DNA of 64,000 bases, from contig NZ_SRYG01000006.1 of NCBI RefSeq assembly GCF_004793885.1, forward strand, positions 25,971 to 89,970, in the 5' to 3' direction. The notes below the pieces were generated by a model that saw nothing but the letters and a program-made list of their open reading frames with translations, searched no databases and had not been told where the DNA came from. The position numbers were made by a program, and so were the translations under genes. Shown here in pieces: positions 17,722-26,154 of this stretch. The DNA is from Dubosiella muris. Lineage in GTDB: Bacteria > Bacillota_I > Bacilli_A > Erysipelotrichales > Erysipelotrichaceae. Positions within the stretch are counted from its first letter, which is position 1, and the number at the start of each line of letters is the position of its first letter.

Positions 17722-19041
17722 ATGAAACTTCCGGATTCCATTCAAAAAATCATGCGCCGGTTCCATGCGGCGGGCTATTTGTGCTATGTCGTAGGCGGCG
17801 GCGTGCGTGACACGCTGCTGGGGCGGAAAGCGCACGACTATGACTTGTGTACCGACGCCCTGCCGCGTCAGACGATGGCGTTGTTTGAAAAAACGATTTT
17901 GACAGGGGTGCGGCATGGCACGGTGACGGTCGTTGTCGACCACGAGCATGTCGAGGTGACGACGTTTCGTACGGAGAGCGGGTATGTGGATCACCGGCAT
18001 CCGACGTCTGTTTGTTTTGTCAAAGATGTGCGGGAAGATTTGGCGCGGCGGGATTTTACGATAAACGCGATCGCCTACGCGCCGGAAACCGGAATCGTCG
18101 ACCCGTTTGACGGAAGAGGGGATTTGGCACGGCGGCGAATCCGGGCGGTCGGGGATCCGGATCGCCGGTTTCAGGAGGACGCGCTGCGCATGGTGCGGGC
18201 CCATCGGTTCGCGGCTTCGCTTGGCTTTGCGATCGAGCCGTCGACTTTGGCGGCAATCGAGCGAAACGCGGCGCTGATTCGATTCGTGGCGGTGGAGCGG
18301 TTGCTTCCGGAATGGATGCGGATATTGCGGGACGATCCGTTTCAGGTGCGGAAGATGCTTTCTTTGTGGCGTCCGTGGCTGCCGGAATTGGAGGCGGCGG
18401 CCCATTGTGAACAAAACACGCCGTATCATTCGATGGATGTGCTGGATCACACGTTGTGCGCGATTGGCCATTTGCGCTCGTTTGATCCGATGTGCGCGTT
18501 TGCTTTGCTGCTCCACGATTTGGGGAAGCCATTCGTTCGCACGACCGATCCTGACGGCCGGGACCATTTCAAGGGCCATCCCAAGGTGAGTGTCGAAATC
18601 GCTAAGCGGGTTTGCCGGGATTTGAAACTGCCGAACGCGTGGAAAAAGACGATTCCGGAACTGGTTCGTTATCATGACGAGATCGTGAAACCGTCTTTGA
18701 AGTGGTTGTATCGGTTTCGGGTCGAGCAAGGCTGGGACGAGGAAATGATGCGGCGGTTGTTCGCGGTGCAGTACGCGGATATCATGGCGCATTCAAACGT
18801 GGGCCGACAGCGGCTGGCCGCGCTTGGGGAAATGATTCGTTTTTACGAGGAGGAGTCGAAGAGGCGTCCGCTTTGTCTGGCGGATCTGGCGCTTTCGGGG
18901 CAGGATGTCATGGCTCTGGCGCCGGTTCAGGGAAAAGCGGTTGGCCAGGCGTTGAAAAGTATGCTGGATTTTGCGTTTTACCATCCGGAACAAAATACCC
19001 GGGAGGGATTGACGCGTTTTATAAAGGAAAGGATTCATTGA
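17722..19041 (+). CDS. cca: CCA tRNA nucleotidyltransferase
   Basis: Adds or repairs the 3' CCA end of tRNAs. The 439-residue class II enzyme has the nucleotidyltransferase motif GGGVRDTLLGRKAHDYDLCTD (two catalytic Asp), RRDFTINAIAY, and the nucleotide-selecting EDALRMVRAHRFAASLGF segment. An HD domain lies in the C-terminal half (LLHDLGKP, residues near 260-270). This is the arrangement seen in many Bacillota CCA enzymes. GAGAGGAGC precedes the ATG. It is first in a run with rmuC, the macro-domain gene and a methyltransferase, spaced by four bases or overlapping. Confidence 0.93.
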   Translation: MKLPDSIQKIMRRFHAAGYLCYVVGGGVRDTLLGRKAHDYDLCTDALPRQTMALFEKTILTGVRHGTVTVVVDHEHVEVTTFRTESGYVDHRHPTSVCFVKDVREDLARRDFTINAIAYAPETGIVDPFDGRGDLARRRIRAVGDPDRRFQEDALRMVRAHRFAASLGFAIEPSTLAAIERNAALIRFVAVERLLPEWMRILRDDPFQVRKMLSLWRPWLPELEAAAHCEQNTPYHSMDVLDHTLCAIGHLRSFDPMCAFALLLHDLGKPFVRTTDPDGRDHFKGHPKVSVEIAKRVCRDLKLPNAWKKTIPELVRYHDEIVKPSLKWLYRFRVEQGWDEEMMRRLFAVQYADIMAHSNVGRQRLAALGEMIRFYEEESKRRPLCLADLALSGQDVMALAPVQGKAVGQALKSMLDFAFYHPEQNTREGLTRFIKERIH

Positions 19042-19045
19042 GAAT

Positions 19046-20011
19046 ATGGAATTGTTGATTGTTTTACTGCTCGTTGTCTTGCTGGTGTGCGTGCTGGTTT
19101 TGTTTGTGTATTTGCTCAATCAGGGCCGGCGCAGCGAGTCGATCAACGCGCAGCTGCTGGCGAAAAACCAGGAGGCACTGACGGTGTCGTCCATGGCGGA
19201 TCAAAAGATGGTTTCGCGGTTCGACTCCATTTTAAGCCAAATGCAGGCGCTGCAAAAAAACCAGATCCACTCAGCGGATTCGCTGGAGTGGGTGCAGGAG
19301 CAAGTCGAGGGGATGGCGCAAGTCATGACGAACACAAAGCGGCGGGGCAACTGGGGCGAGTACCAGCTGGATTACTTGCTGGGGACGTATTTGGGAGAGA
19401 ATGACTCGATTTACTCGACGCAGTACACGCTGCCGAATGGAAAGATCGCGGACGTGGCGCTGCATTTGCCGGGAACGAAGCAGGTGCTGTGCATCGACTC
19501 GAAGTTTCCGATGGAAAACTTTATGCGCATGGACGACGATCCGGAGAGCCGGGACTACTACTTGCGGTTGTTTATGCAAAATATTAAAAAGCATATTGAC
19601 GATATTTCGAATAAGTATATCAACGCGTATACGGCGCCGCAGGCGCTGATGTTCATTCCAAGCGAGGCCATTTACCAGTTTGTGTGCGGCAACTGCGACT
19701 CGTTGTTTAGCTACGCGCTGCAAAAACATGTGATGCTGACGTCGCCAACGACGCTGGTGGGCATTTTGTTTTCGTTGCAGACGAGCACGAACGACTTTTA
19801 CCGGGCGCATCATTTGGAGGAGATCGAGCGGGAATTGTTTAAGCTGAAAGACGACATCGAGCGGCTGGAGGAGCGGACGGAGAAGTCGCTGAAATCGCTG
19901 GACGCGTTGAGCAAGCAGTTCCAGTCGGTGTACATTTCGGCGCGTAAGATTGGGACGCGGTTTGATTCGATGATCGAAGGAAAGGATGGACAACATGATT
20001 TCGACAATTAA
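19046..20011 (+). CDS. rmuC: RmuC family DNA recombination protein
   Basis: A 321-residue protein with an N-terminal membrane anchor (LLIVLLLVVLLVCVLVLFVYLL), then a coiled coil (about 25-95), then the RmuC nuclease-like domain. The domain has NTKRRGNWGEYQLDYLL, VLCIDSKFPMENF and MFIPSEAIYQF. In Escherichia coli RmuC limits inversions between short repeats; the fold is related to restriction endonucleases. It starts four bases after cca and its end overlaps the macro-domain gene, so they form one operon. Confidence 0.9.
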   Translation: MELLIVLLLVVLLVCVLVLFVYLLNQGRRSESINAQLLAKNQEALTVSSMADQKMVSRFDSILSQMQALQKNQIHSADSLEWVQEQVEGMAQVMTNTKRRGNWGEYQLDYLLGTYLGENDSIYSTQYTLPNGKIADVALHLPGTKQVLCIDSKFPMENFMRMDDDPESRDYYLRLFMQNIKKHIDDISNKYINAYTAPQALMFIPSEAIYQFVCGNCDSLFSYALQKHVMLTSPTTLVGILFSLQTSTNDFYRAHHLEEIERELFKLKDDIERLEERTEKSLKSLDALSKQFQSVYISARKIGTRFDSMIEGKDGQHDFDN

Positions 20012-20519
20012 AGGCGATATAACGGGCTTGGATTTTGATTTGATCGTGAACGCGGCGAACGACCAGTTTTTGCCGGGCGGCGGCGTGTGTGGCGCGATTT
20101 TCGCGGCCGCGGGTCCCGCGCTGGCGCAGGCGTGCGCGGCGCTACCGAAGGGAAAGGCGGGTGATGTGCGAATCACGCCGGCTTTCGACTTGCCAAGCAA
20201 GGCGGTGCTACATGCGGTGGGTCCGATTTACGAGGGAACGAAGCAAAACGCGGAAGACTTGGCGAGCTGTTACTGGAATTGCGTGGCGCTGGCGTACGAG
20301 TATATGCGGGAGCATGAATTGTCGCGGGTGAGTTTGGCGTTTCCTTGCATTTCGACGGGGATTTATGGCTATCCGCATGAGGCGGCTTGCGATGTGGCGA
20401 TCCGGACGATTAAGAAAATCCGTTCGGCGTATCCGGATACGAAGGCGATCGACATCGTGTTTGTTTGTTTCGAGCAAATCGACTATGAATTGTATAAAAA
20501 GGCGCTGCGCTCGCTATGA
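19995..20519 (+). CDS. Macro domain protein (ADP-ribose derivative hydrolase)
   Basis: A single macro domain of about 174 residues. The ADP-ribose binding elements are visible: KGDITGLDFDLIVNAANDQFLPGGGVCGAIF at the N-terminus (the NAAN-x-x-GGGVxGAI loop) and FPCISTGIYGYP (the second phosphate loop). Close relatives deacetylate O-acetyl-ADP-ribose or remove ADP-ribose from proteins. Two in-frame ATGs are possible, 19986 and 19995; the second has AAGG eight bases upstream and is preferred. It overlaps rmuC at the front and the methyltransferase gene by four bases at the back. Confidence 0.9.
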   Translation: MISTIKGDITGLDFDLIVNAANDQFLPGGGVCGAIFAAAGPALAQACAALPKGKAGDVRITPAFDLPSKAVLHAVGPIYEGTKQNAEDLASCYWNCVALAYEYMREHELSRVSLAFPCISTGIYGYPHEAACDVAIRTIKKIRSAYPDTKAIDIVFVCFEQIDYELYKKALRSL

Positions 20520-21079
20520 AGTCGATGGTGGAGATCGCGCACGCGTTTCTTGAACCGTGTTTGCATCGGCAGGCTGTTTGCGTGGACGCGACGTTTGGCA
20601 ACGGGAAGGATACCGCGTTCTTTGTGGAATGTGGCGCGCGGCTTGTGTACGCGTTTGACATTCAAAAAGAACTCATTGAAAAAAGAAGGGGCGATTTCGA
20701 TGAAAGGGTGGTTGAGCTGATTGTGGATTCACATGCGCATTTGGATCGGTATGTCGACAAGCCGGTGGACGCGATCGTGTTCAATTTTGGTTTTTGTCCG
20801 CATGGGGATGAAACGATTACGACGATGCCGAAGGAGAGTGTGGAAGCGGTGCGAAAAGCAATCGGGCGCTTAAGAAAAAAGGGGCGGATGGCGCTGGTCT
20901 TGTATCCGCATTTGTTTGGAGAACAGGAATCGGACGCGCTGGAGCGGGTGTTGAGGCGGATCGACCCGCATGTGGCGACGATTCAGAGAGTGGAGAGTGT
21001 GAATACGAAAGCGGGGCCTTTTGTGCTGCTGGTGGAGAAAAAAGCAGGGGAAACAGGGAGAGAGTCGGAAACGATCTGA
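20516..21079 (+). CDS. Class I SAM-dependent methyltransferase (rRNA methylase YtqB type)
   Basis: A 187-residue methyltransferase of the small rRNA-methylase-like family (YtqB group). Motif I, VDATFGNGKDTAFF, is near residue 22-35. The acidic ribose-binding strand YAFDIQKE follows, then the family-specific VFNFGFCPHGD. YtqB-type enzymes are reported to act on tRNA wobble-base modifications; this is from the family, not seen here. Start and stop codons overlap with the macro-domain gene (ATGA), making it the last gene of the cca operon. Confidence 0.85.
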   Translation: MKSMVEIAHAFLEPCLHRQAVCVDATFGNGKDTAFFVECGARLVYAFDIQKELIEKRRGDFDERVVELIVDSHAHLDRYVDKPVDAIVFNFGFCPHGDETITTMPKESVEAVRKAIGRLRKKGRMALVLYPHLFGEQESDALERVLRRIDPHVATIQRVESVNTKAGPFVLLVEKKAGETGRESETI

Positions 21080-21210
21080 TTCTCTTTTTTTGTTTTTAAC
21101 CAAAAAATATATGCAGATTTTTTCAGAAAAGTTAAATTTAAAAAGAGAACGAAACATTTAATGAGGTATAATGAATAAAAAGAGAAAGATAAGAAAGGTG
21201 ATATATTTTT

Positions 21211-21849
21211 ATGACAAAAATGTTTGAAAGATTTCATGATCTAGGGATCATCCCGGTCGTCGTTCTCGACCATAAAGAAGACGCCGCGCCACTAGCCAAC
21301 GCCCTTTGCGAAGGCGGTCTTCCCGCCGCGGAAGTGACATTCCGCACCCGCGAAGCCGCCGCCTGCATCGAGGCGATGAAAGCCGCCCGTCCCGACATGC
21401 TCGTCGGCGCGGGTACGGTTTTGACGACAAAACAAGTCGACGAAGCCATCAACGCGGGCGCGCAGTTCATCGTTTCCCCTGGATTCGACGAGGATGTCGT
21501 TCGCTACTGTATCGAAAAAGACATTCCGGTGACGCCGGGAACGTGTACGCCAAGCGACGTGCAAAAGGCGTACCGCCTCGGACTCGATGTCGTGAAGTTC
21601 TTCCCGGCCGAGCCGGCAGGCGGTCTGGCGATGATCAAAGCGATCGCAGCGCCTTACAACATGATGAAATTCATGCCGACCGGCGGCATTTCCGAAAAGA
21701 ACATGGATGCGTATTTGAAAGAGGACGTCATCCTGTGCATCGGCGGCAGCTGGATGGTGAAAAAGGACTTGATCGAGGCGAAAGCGTTCGATCAGATCGA
21801 AGAAATGACGCGGCAGGCAGTCAAAAAATTGAATGAGGTAAGAGGATAA
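21211..21849 (+). CDS. eda: Bifunctional KDPG/KHG aldolase
   Basis: Cleaves 2-keto-3-deoxy-6-phosphogluconate to pyruvate and glyceraldehyde-3-phosphate. The 212-residue class I aldolase barrel shows EVTFRTREAA, the GAGTVLT loop, the Schiff-base lysine region FFPAEPAGG (DVVKFFPAE) and PTGGI. AAAGGTG precedes the ATG. The kdgK gene begins one base after its stop, so the two steps (kinase, then aldolase) are made together. No uronate isomerase or dehydratase gene lies nearby, so the KDG source (pectin, glucuronate or alginate breakdown) is not shown. Confidence 0.93.
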   Translation: MTKMFERFHDLGIIPVVVLDHKEDAAPLANALCEGGLPAAEVTFRTREAAACIEAMKAARPDMLVGAGTVLTTKQVDEAINAGAQFIVSPGFDEDVVRYCIEKDIPVTPGTCTPSDVQKAYRLGLDVVKFFPAEPAGGLAMIKAIAAPYNMMKFMPTGGISEKNMDAYLKEDVILCIGGSWMVKKDLIEAKAFDQIEEMTRQAVKKLNEVRG

Positions 21850-21850
21850 A

Positions 21851-22873
21851 ATGAAAAAAGTCATTACATTCGGAGAATTGATGCTCCGGCTCGCGCCGGC
21901 AGGCTACACGCGTTTCGTGCAGGCCGATAGCTTTGGCGCGACCTACGGCGGCGGCGAAGCCAACGTCGCGGTATCGCTGGCCAACTACGGCCACGACGCG
22001 CATTTTGTCAGCAAGCTGCCAGCCCATGAAATCGGGCAGGCGGCGCTGAACTCGCTGCGCAAATACGGTGTGAACACAAGCGACATCGTGCGCGGCGGCG
22101 AGCGTGTCGGCATTTACTACTTGGAAAAAGGCGCCAGCCAGCGTCCAAGCAAGGTCATTTACGACCGCAAAGACAGCGCGATCGCGAAAGCGAACCCGGA
22201 AGACTTCGACTGGGATCAAATTCTGGACGGGGCTGAATGGTTCCATACGACGGGCATCACGCCGGCGCTCAACGACGAGGTGGCGGCCATCACGTTGGAA
22301 GCGATGAAGAAATGCCATGAAAAAGGCATTCCGGTATCGTGCGACTTGAACTACCGCAACAAGCTGTGGAGCAAGGAAAAAGCCAACAAAGTGATGAGCG
22401 AGCTGGCGAAGTACATCGACGTGTGCATCGCCAACGAGGAGGACGCCAAAGACGTGTTTGGCATCGAAGCGGCGAACACGGACATCCATGGCGGCCAAAT
22501 CAACCACGAAGGCTACAAAGACGTGGCCAAACAGCTGATGGACACGTTCGGCTTCCAGAAAGTGGCGATCACGCTGCGGGAAAGCATTAGCGCGAACCGG
22601 AACTTGTGGAGCGCGATGCTGTATGATGGCAACGAGTACTGCTTCTCGAAAAAATACGATTTGAACATCGTGGACCGCGTAGGCGGCGGGGACTCATTTG
22701 GCGGCGGATTGATCCACGCCTTGATGGAAGGCAAAAACAGCCAGGACGCGATCGAGTTCGCGGTGGCGGCCAGCGCGCTGAAGCACTCGGTGGAAGGCGA
22801 CTACAACCTGGTGTCGGTGGACGAGGTCGAAAAGCTCGCCCAGGGCGATGGTTCGGGACGCGTTCAGCGATAA
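21851..22873 (+). CDS. kdgK: 2-keto-3-deoxygluconate kinase (PfkB family)
   Basis: Phosphorylates 2-keto-3-deoxygluconate with ATP, giving the aldolase substrate. The 340-residue ribokinase-fold protein carries the PfkB signatures TYGGGEANVAVSLANYG near residue 35 and VDRVGGGDSFGGGLIHAL near residue 275, the latter holding the catalytic Asp and anion hole. Recognised as KdgK by the adjoining aldolase and the LMLRLAPAGYTRFVQADSF start. It may act on other ketodeoxy sugars. A strong terminator follows, closing the backbone before the glycan locus. Confidence 0.9.
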   Translation: MKKVITFGELMLRLAPAGYTRFVQADSFGATYGGGEANVAVSLANYGHDAHFVSKLPAHEIGQAALNSLRKYGVNTSDIVRGGERVGIYYLEKGASQRPSKVIYDRKDSAIAKANPEDFDWDQILDGAEWFHTTGITPALNDEVAAITLEAMKKCHEKGIPVSCDLNYRNKLWSKEKANKVMSELAKYIDVCIANEEDAKDVFGIEAANTDIHGGQINHEGYKDVAKQLMDTFGFQKVAITLRESISANRNLWSAMLYDGNEYCFSKKYDLNIVDRVGGGDSFGGGLIHALMEGKNSQDAIEFAVAASALKHSVEGDYNLVSVDEVEKLAQGDGSGRVQR

Positions 22874-22888
22874 AAAACATTATTTTTG

Positions 22889-22917
22889 AAAAAGTGCTAA
22901 AAAGATAAGCACTTTTT
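22889..22917 (+). terminator. Terminator of eda-kdgK
   Basis: A perfect 10-bp stem, AAAAAGTGCT (22889-22898) with AGCACTTTTT (22908-22917). The following 22918-23033 stretch is AT-rich; it holds a TATGAT box but no clear -35 box or gene. Confidence 0.85.
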
Positions 22918-23066
22918 ATTTTGGAATCATAAAAGAAATAGAAAATAGTGTGATTGCGATGCGATGGGGAATAAAAAGTTGTAGAGGGGTATGATAGATG
23001 GTATTTTAAATGGCAAAGAAAGGAATTTGATTTATGAGAATTTCAAAAGAATGAGCCTTAAATTAT

Positions 23067-24092
23067 TTGGATCTTATGAGCGTAAGCAGTGCGATTATGG
23101 TTACGTTTCTTCATGCAAATAATTGCTTTTGGATTTTTTCGGCTACGGAACGTTATTGGAAAAGTGCGAATATAATTGAAAGTATATTTTATTGTGCCGT
23201 CCCGCTTTTCTTCATGATCAGTGGAGTAACACTTATGGATTATTCTAAAAAGTATTCAACTAAGACTTTTGTGAAAAAAAGAATGAAAAAAGTGATGATT
23301 CCGTATGTTTTTTGGAGTTTAATAGGGATATTTTGGACCCATTATCTTTTTCCTTGGAATGGGCAGAAGGCTGTTCTTTCTTTTAAAGATATTGTTGCAT
23401 TTTTAGTAAATGGAAATGGAATTCGCTATTTTTGGTTTTTTATTCCTTTATTTATGATTTATATTTCAATTCCGTTTCTAACTTCAATAGATGAAAAGAA
23501 AAGAATAAAAATTTTTAGTGGATATGTTGTACTTTACTTACTGATCAATGGGTTGATTCCATTTTTTAATTCGTTTTTTTCTTTGGAATGGAATACGAGT
23601 AGTTGGGCTATTCCGGTGATGGGAGGTTATTTGGTTTATCCATTAGCTGGATATGTCATCCATCATAGTGAATTTTCAAAGTCGCAGAAGAGATTCATAT
23701 ATTGTGCTGGTATTATCTCTTTGATCGTCATGATTTTAGGGACCTATTTCTCTTCCATAAGGATTGGAGCGATTAGTGAATTGTTTAGAGGAGATAAGAA
23801 TTTACCGTGTTTATTGTATTCTTTTTCTTCCTTTTTATTCATAAAAGATATTTTTCCAAAAATTAAGCGAATTGACTGGTTTCGAAAAGGAATTGCTTTT
23901 TTTCGTTCTTACACTTTTAGTATCTATTTGCTTCAATTTTTTATTTTTGACTGGATTGAGCGATTTTCTGTAGTTGACCAACGCTCGATCTTATATAGAT
24001 TGTATTTTCCCTTTGTACTTTGTACTTTTATTGTAGGGATCACAAAATTTATTCGGTTATTTTCCTTAGGAAGGCTGGTGCTCCCAAAGTAA
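23067..24092 (+). CDS. Acyltransferase-3 family membrane protein, N-terminus interrupted (possible pseudogene)
   Basis: About 341 residues with some ten membrane segments, of the acyltransferase-3 (OafA/WecH-like) family that O-acetylates surface sugars. Segments such as LHANN (conserved His), FYCAVPLFFMISGVTLM and FVKKRMKKVMIPYVFWS are typical. The natural start seems to be ATG 23034, well spaced after AAAGGAA, giving MRISKE, but an in-frame TGA at 23052-23054 interrupts it before ALNYLDLM. The frame reopens at TTG 23067. The Arg usually found in the first membrane segment (LDxxR) is Ser here. Both points suggest decay, although the rest is intact. Confidence 0.75.
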   Translation: MDLMSVSSAIMVTFLHANNCFWIFSATERYWKSANIIESIFYCAVPLFFMISGVTLMDYSKKYSTKTFVKKRMKKVMIPYVFWSLIGIFWTHYLFPWNGQKAVLSFKDIVAFLVNGNGIRYFWFFIPLFMIYISIPFLTSIDEKKRIKIFSGYVVLYLLINGLIPFFNSFFSLEWNTSSWAIPVMGGYLVYPLAGYVIHHSEFSKSQKRFIYCAGIISLIVMILGTYFSSIRIGAISELFRGDKNLPCLLYSFSSFLFIKDIFPKIKRIDWFRKGIAFFRSYTFSIYLLQFFIFDWIERFSVVDQRSILYRLYFPFVLCTFIVGITKFIRLFSLGRLVLPK

Positions 24093-24131
24093 ATTGAGGG
24101 AGATTTGCGAGAAAAAGAAAGGGGTTGGATT

Positions 24132-24233
24132 ATGGATTACATCGGTTACATTTATTTTCATCTTTTTTTTACCTTTATACTTGCTATAATGACCATGGCA
24201 ATGTTGAATGCAAGTGAAAATTCATTGGCATAA
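24132..24233 (+). CDS. Possible 33-residue membrane peptide
   Basis: ATG 24132 follows GAAAGGGG. The peptide begins MDYIGYIYFHLFFTFILAIM and is a single hydrophobic segment ending NASENSLA. No family recognised. It lies between the damaged acyltransferase and rfbF in an otherwise empty 227-base gap; it could equally be chance or the remnant of a longer gene. Confidence 0.3.
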   Translation: MDYIGYIYFHLFFTFILAIMTMAMLNASENSLA

Positions 24234-24319
24234 TAATCCGAAAAAGTTAAACGGGGGCTATGACTTTTTGGCGGAGAATTGAATTTTTAATCACTATCAA
24301 ATGTCGAAAGGAGAATATA

Positions 24320-25096
24320 ATGAAAGTAGTTATTTTAGCTGGCGGTTTTGGAACGCGAATTAGCGAGGAGTCCTATTTAAAACCAAAACCTATGATTGAA
24401 ATTGGAGAGAAGCCGATCTTATGGCATATTATGAAATATTTTTCCCATTTTGGCTTCAATGAATTTATTATTTGTTTGGGGTATAAAGCACATAAAGTGA
24501 AAGAGTTTTTCGATGATTATTACCTCTATACATCGGATATTCAGTATAATTTTTCAACGGGAGAAAAAAAGGTTTTAAACAATTCAGCAGAACCTTGGAA
24601 AGTAACTTTGATTGATACAGGGTTGCACACATTGACGGGTGGCCGTTTAAAACGGGTGAAAGATTATATTGGTAATGAGCCTTTTATTATGACATATGGA
24701 GATGGAGTGGCTGATGTCGACTTAGAAAAATTAATTGAGTTTCATAAAAAAGGCAATCGTTTGGCGACGATCACAGCGGTTCAACCGGGAGGACGATTTG
24801 GCGTTTTAGATTTAGCAAAAGATGGACAAATCAAATGTTTTAGAGAAAAATCAGTTGAAGATGGAGGCTGGATTAACGGAGGCTTTATGGTTCTTGAACC
24901 TAAGGTATTAGAATATATTGAAGGGGATCATACGACTTTCGAACGTGAACCACTTGAAACCATTGCATCGGAAAATCAGTTGGATGCGTATAAGCATCAC
25001 GGTTTTTGGCAATGCATGGATACAATGAAAGACAAGCAGCAGTTGGAAGAATTATTTGAAAAAGGAGAAGCACCATGGAAAGTTTGGAAGGATTAA
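24320..25096 (+). CDS. rfbF: Glucose-1-phosphate cytidylyltransferase
   Basis: Makes CDP-glucose from CTP and glucose-1-phosphate, the entry step to CDP-3,6-dideoxyhexoses. The 258-residue product matches the family length. It starts MKVVILAGGFGTRISEES (nucleotide-binding signature) and has KPMIEIGEKPILWHIMK, YGDGVADVDL and FWQCMDT. The ATG at 24320 follows AAAGGAG; the frame opens earlier at 24260 without family sequence. Its 3' end overlaps rfbG by 22 bases. Codon use is strongly AT-rich, unlike the backbone. Confidence 0.95.
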   Translation: MKVVILAGGFGTRISEESYLKPKPMIEIGEKPILWHIMKYFSHFGFNEFIICLGYKAHKVKEFFDDYYLYTSDIQYNFSTGEKKVLNNSAEPWKVTLIDTGLHTLTGGRLKRVKDYIGNEPFIMTYGDGVADVDLEKLIEFHKKGNRLATITAVQPGGRFGVLDLAKDGQIKCFREKSVEDGGWINGGFMVLEPKVLEYIEGDHTTFEREPLETIASENQLDAYKHHGFWQCMDTMKDKQQLEELFEKGEAPWKVWKD

Positions 25097-26154
25097 AAAA
25101 ATTTTATCAAGGGAAAAAAGTTCTCATTACAGGACATACGGGTTTTAAAGGATCATGGCTTTGTGCGATTTTGCATTATTTCGGAGCGGAAGTGAGTGGA
25201 ATTTCTTTGAAGCCGAACACGAATCCATCCCTTTATGAGGTGGGAGGAATTGATGATTTGGTTCATTCGTATATTTGCGATATAAGAGATCTGAATAAAA
25301 TGGAAAAAATCTTTTCAGAAGAGAAGCCGGAAATCGTTTTTCATCTGGCAGCCCAGCCGATCGTTTTGGATTCTTATACGGATCCGGTATACACCTATGA
25401 GACGAATGTAATGGGAACAGTCAATGTTTTGGAATGTATTCGAAAAACACCAAGTGTAAAATCGGTTGTCAATATCACAACTGACAAAGTATATCAAAAC
25501 AATGAATGGAACTGGGGATACCGGGAAATTGACCGTTTAAATGGATATGATCCATATTCGAACAGCAAATCGTGTTCAGAACTGGTAACCGATTCATATA
25601 AAAAATCATTTTTGGAAGAATTGGGGGTTATTGTTTCTACAGCACGTGCAGGAAATGTGATTGGCGGCGGTGACTTCGCGAATTTCCGAATTATCCCAGA
25701 CTGTGTAAGAGCCATGAAAGAAGGAAAAGAAATTGAAGTGCGAAATCCAAATTCTACTCGACCATATCAACATGTGCTGGAGCCGTTATTTGCCTATTTA
25801 ATGATTGCAAAAGAGCAATATTTAGATAAATCAAAAGCGGGAAGCTACAACATTGGACCGGACGAGACGGACTGCATTACGACGGGTGATTTAGCGACAA
25901 TTTTTTGTGAAGAGTGGGGAGAAGGCGCAAAATGGCATGCGATAGATTATAATGCGCCTCATGAAGCAAATTTTTTGAAGCTGGATTGTTCGAAATTAAA
26001 ATCAATGTTTGGATGGAAACCAAGATGGAATGTACGAGAAGCCGTAGGAAAGACGGCAGAATGGTCGAAAGCCTATTTTGCTAACGAAAACGTATTGGAT
26101 ACGATGTTGAAGCAAATTAAAGAATATTTAAAGGAGGAAGAAAACAATGTTTAA
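25075..26154 (+). CDS. rfbG: CDP-glucose 4,6-dehydratase
   Basis: Converts CDP-glucose to CDP-4-keto-6-deoxyglucose. The 359-residue extended short-chain dehydrogenase has the NAD-binding GHTGFKGSWL motif (residues 21-30), the family-typical FHLAAQPIVLDSYTDP, TTDKVY, and the catalytic YDPYSNSK (YxxxK). GNVIGGGDF and RPYQHVLEP are also diagnostic of RfbG. The ribosome binding site AAGGAG is inside rfbF. It overlaps rfbH by eight bases. Confidence 0.95.
   Translation: MESLEGLKKFYQGKKVLITGHTGFKGSWLCAILHYFGAEVSGISLKPNTNPSLYEVGGIDDLVHSYICDIRDLNKMEKIFSEEKPEIVFHLAAQPIVLDSYTDPVYTYETNVMGTVNVLECIRKTPSVKSVVNITTDKVYQNNEWNWGYREIDRLNGYDPYSNSKSCSELVTDSYKKSFLEELGVIVSTARAGNVIGGGDFANFRIIPDCVRAMKEGKEIEVRNPNSTRPYQHVLEPLFAYLMIAKEQYLDKSKAGSYNIGPDETDCITTGDLATIFCEEWGEGAKWHAIDYNAPHEANFLKLDCSKLKSMFGWKPRWNVREAVGKTAEWSKAYFANENVLDTMLKQIKEYLKEEENNV

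Noticed and set aside
17614..18792. A 392-codon open frame on the minus strand opposite cca
   Set aside because: It is the antisense shadow of a clear CCA nucleotidyltransferase gene; its translation is rich in Arg, Pro and His with no domain pattern. Long antisense frames like this recur wherever the backbone is GC-rich.
23052..23054. In-frame TGA read as tryptophan (recoding)
   Set aside because: Trp is encoded by TGG throughout the window and TGA is used as a normal stop (for example at 9275-9277 and 34214-34216), so a nonsense change is more likely. No selenocysteine-type structure was recognised.
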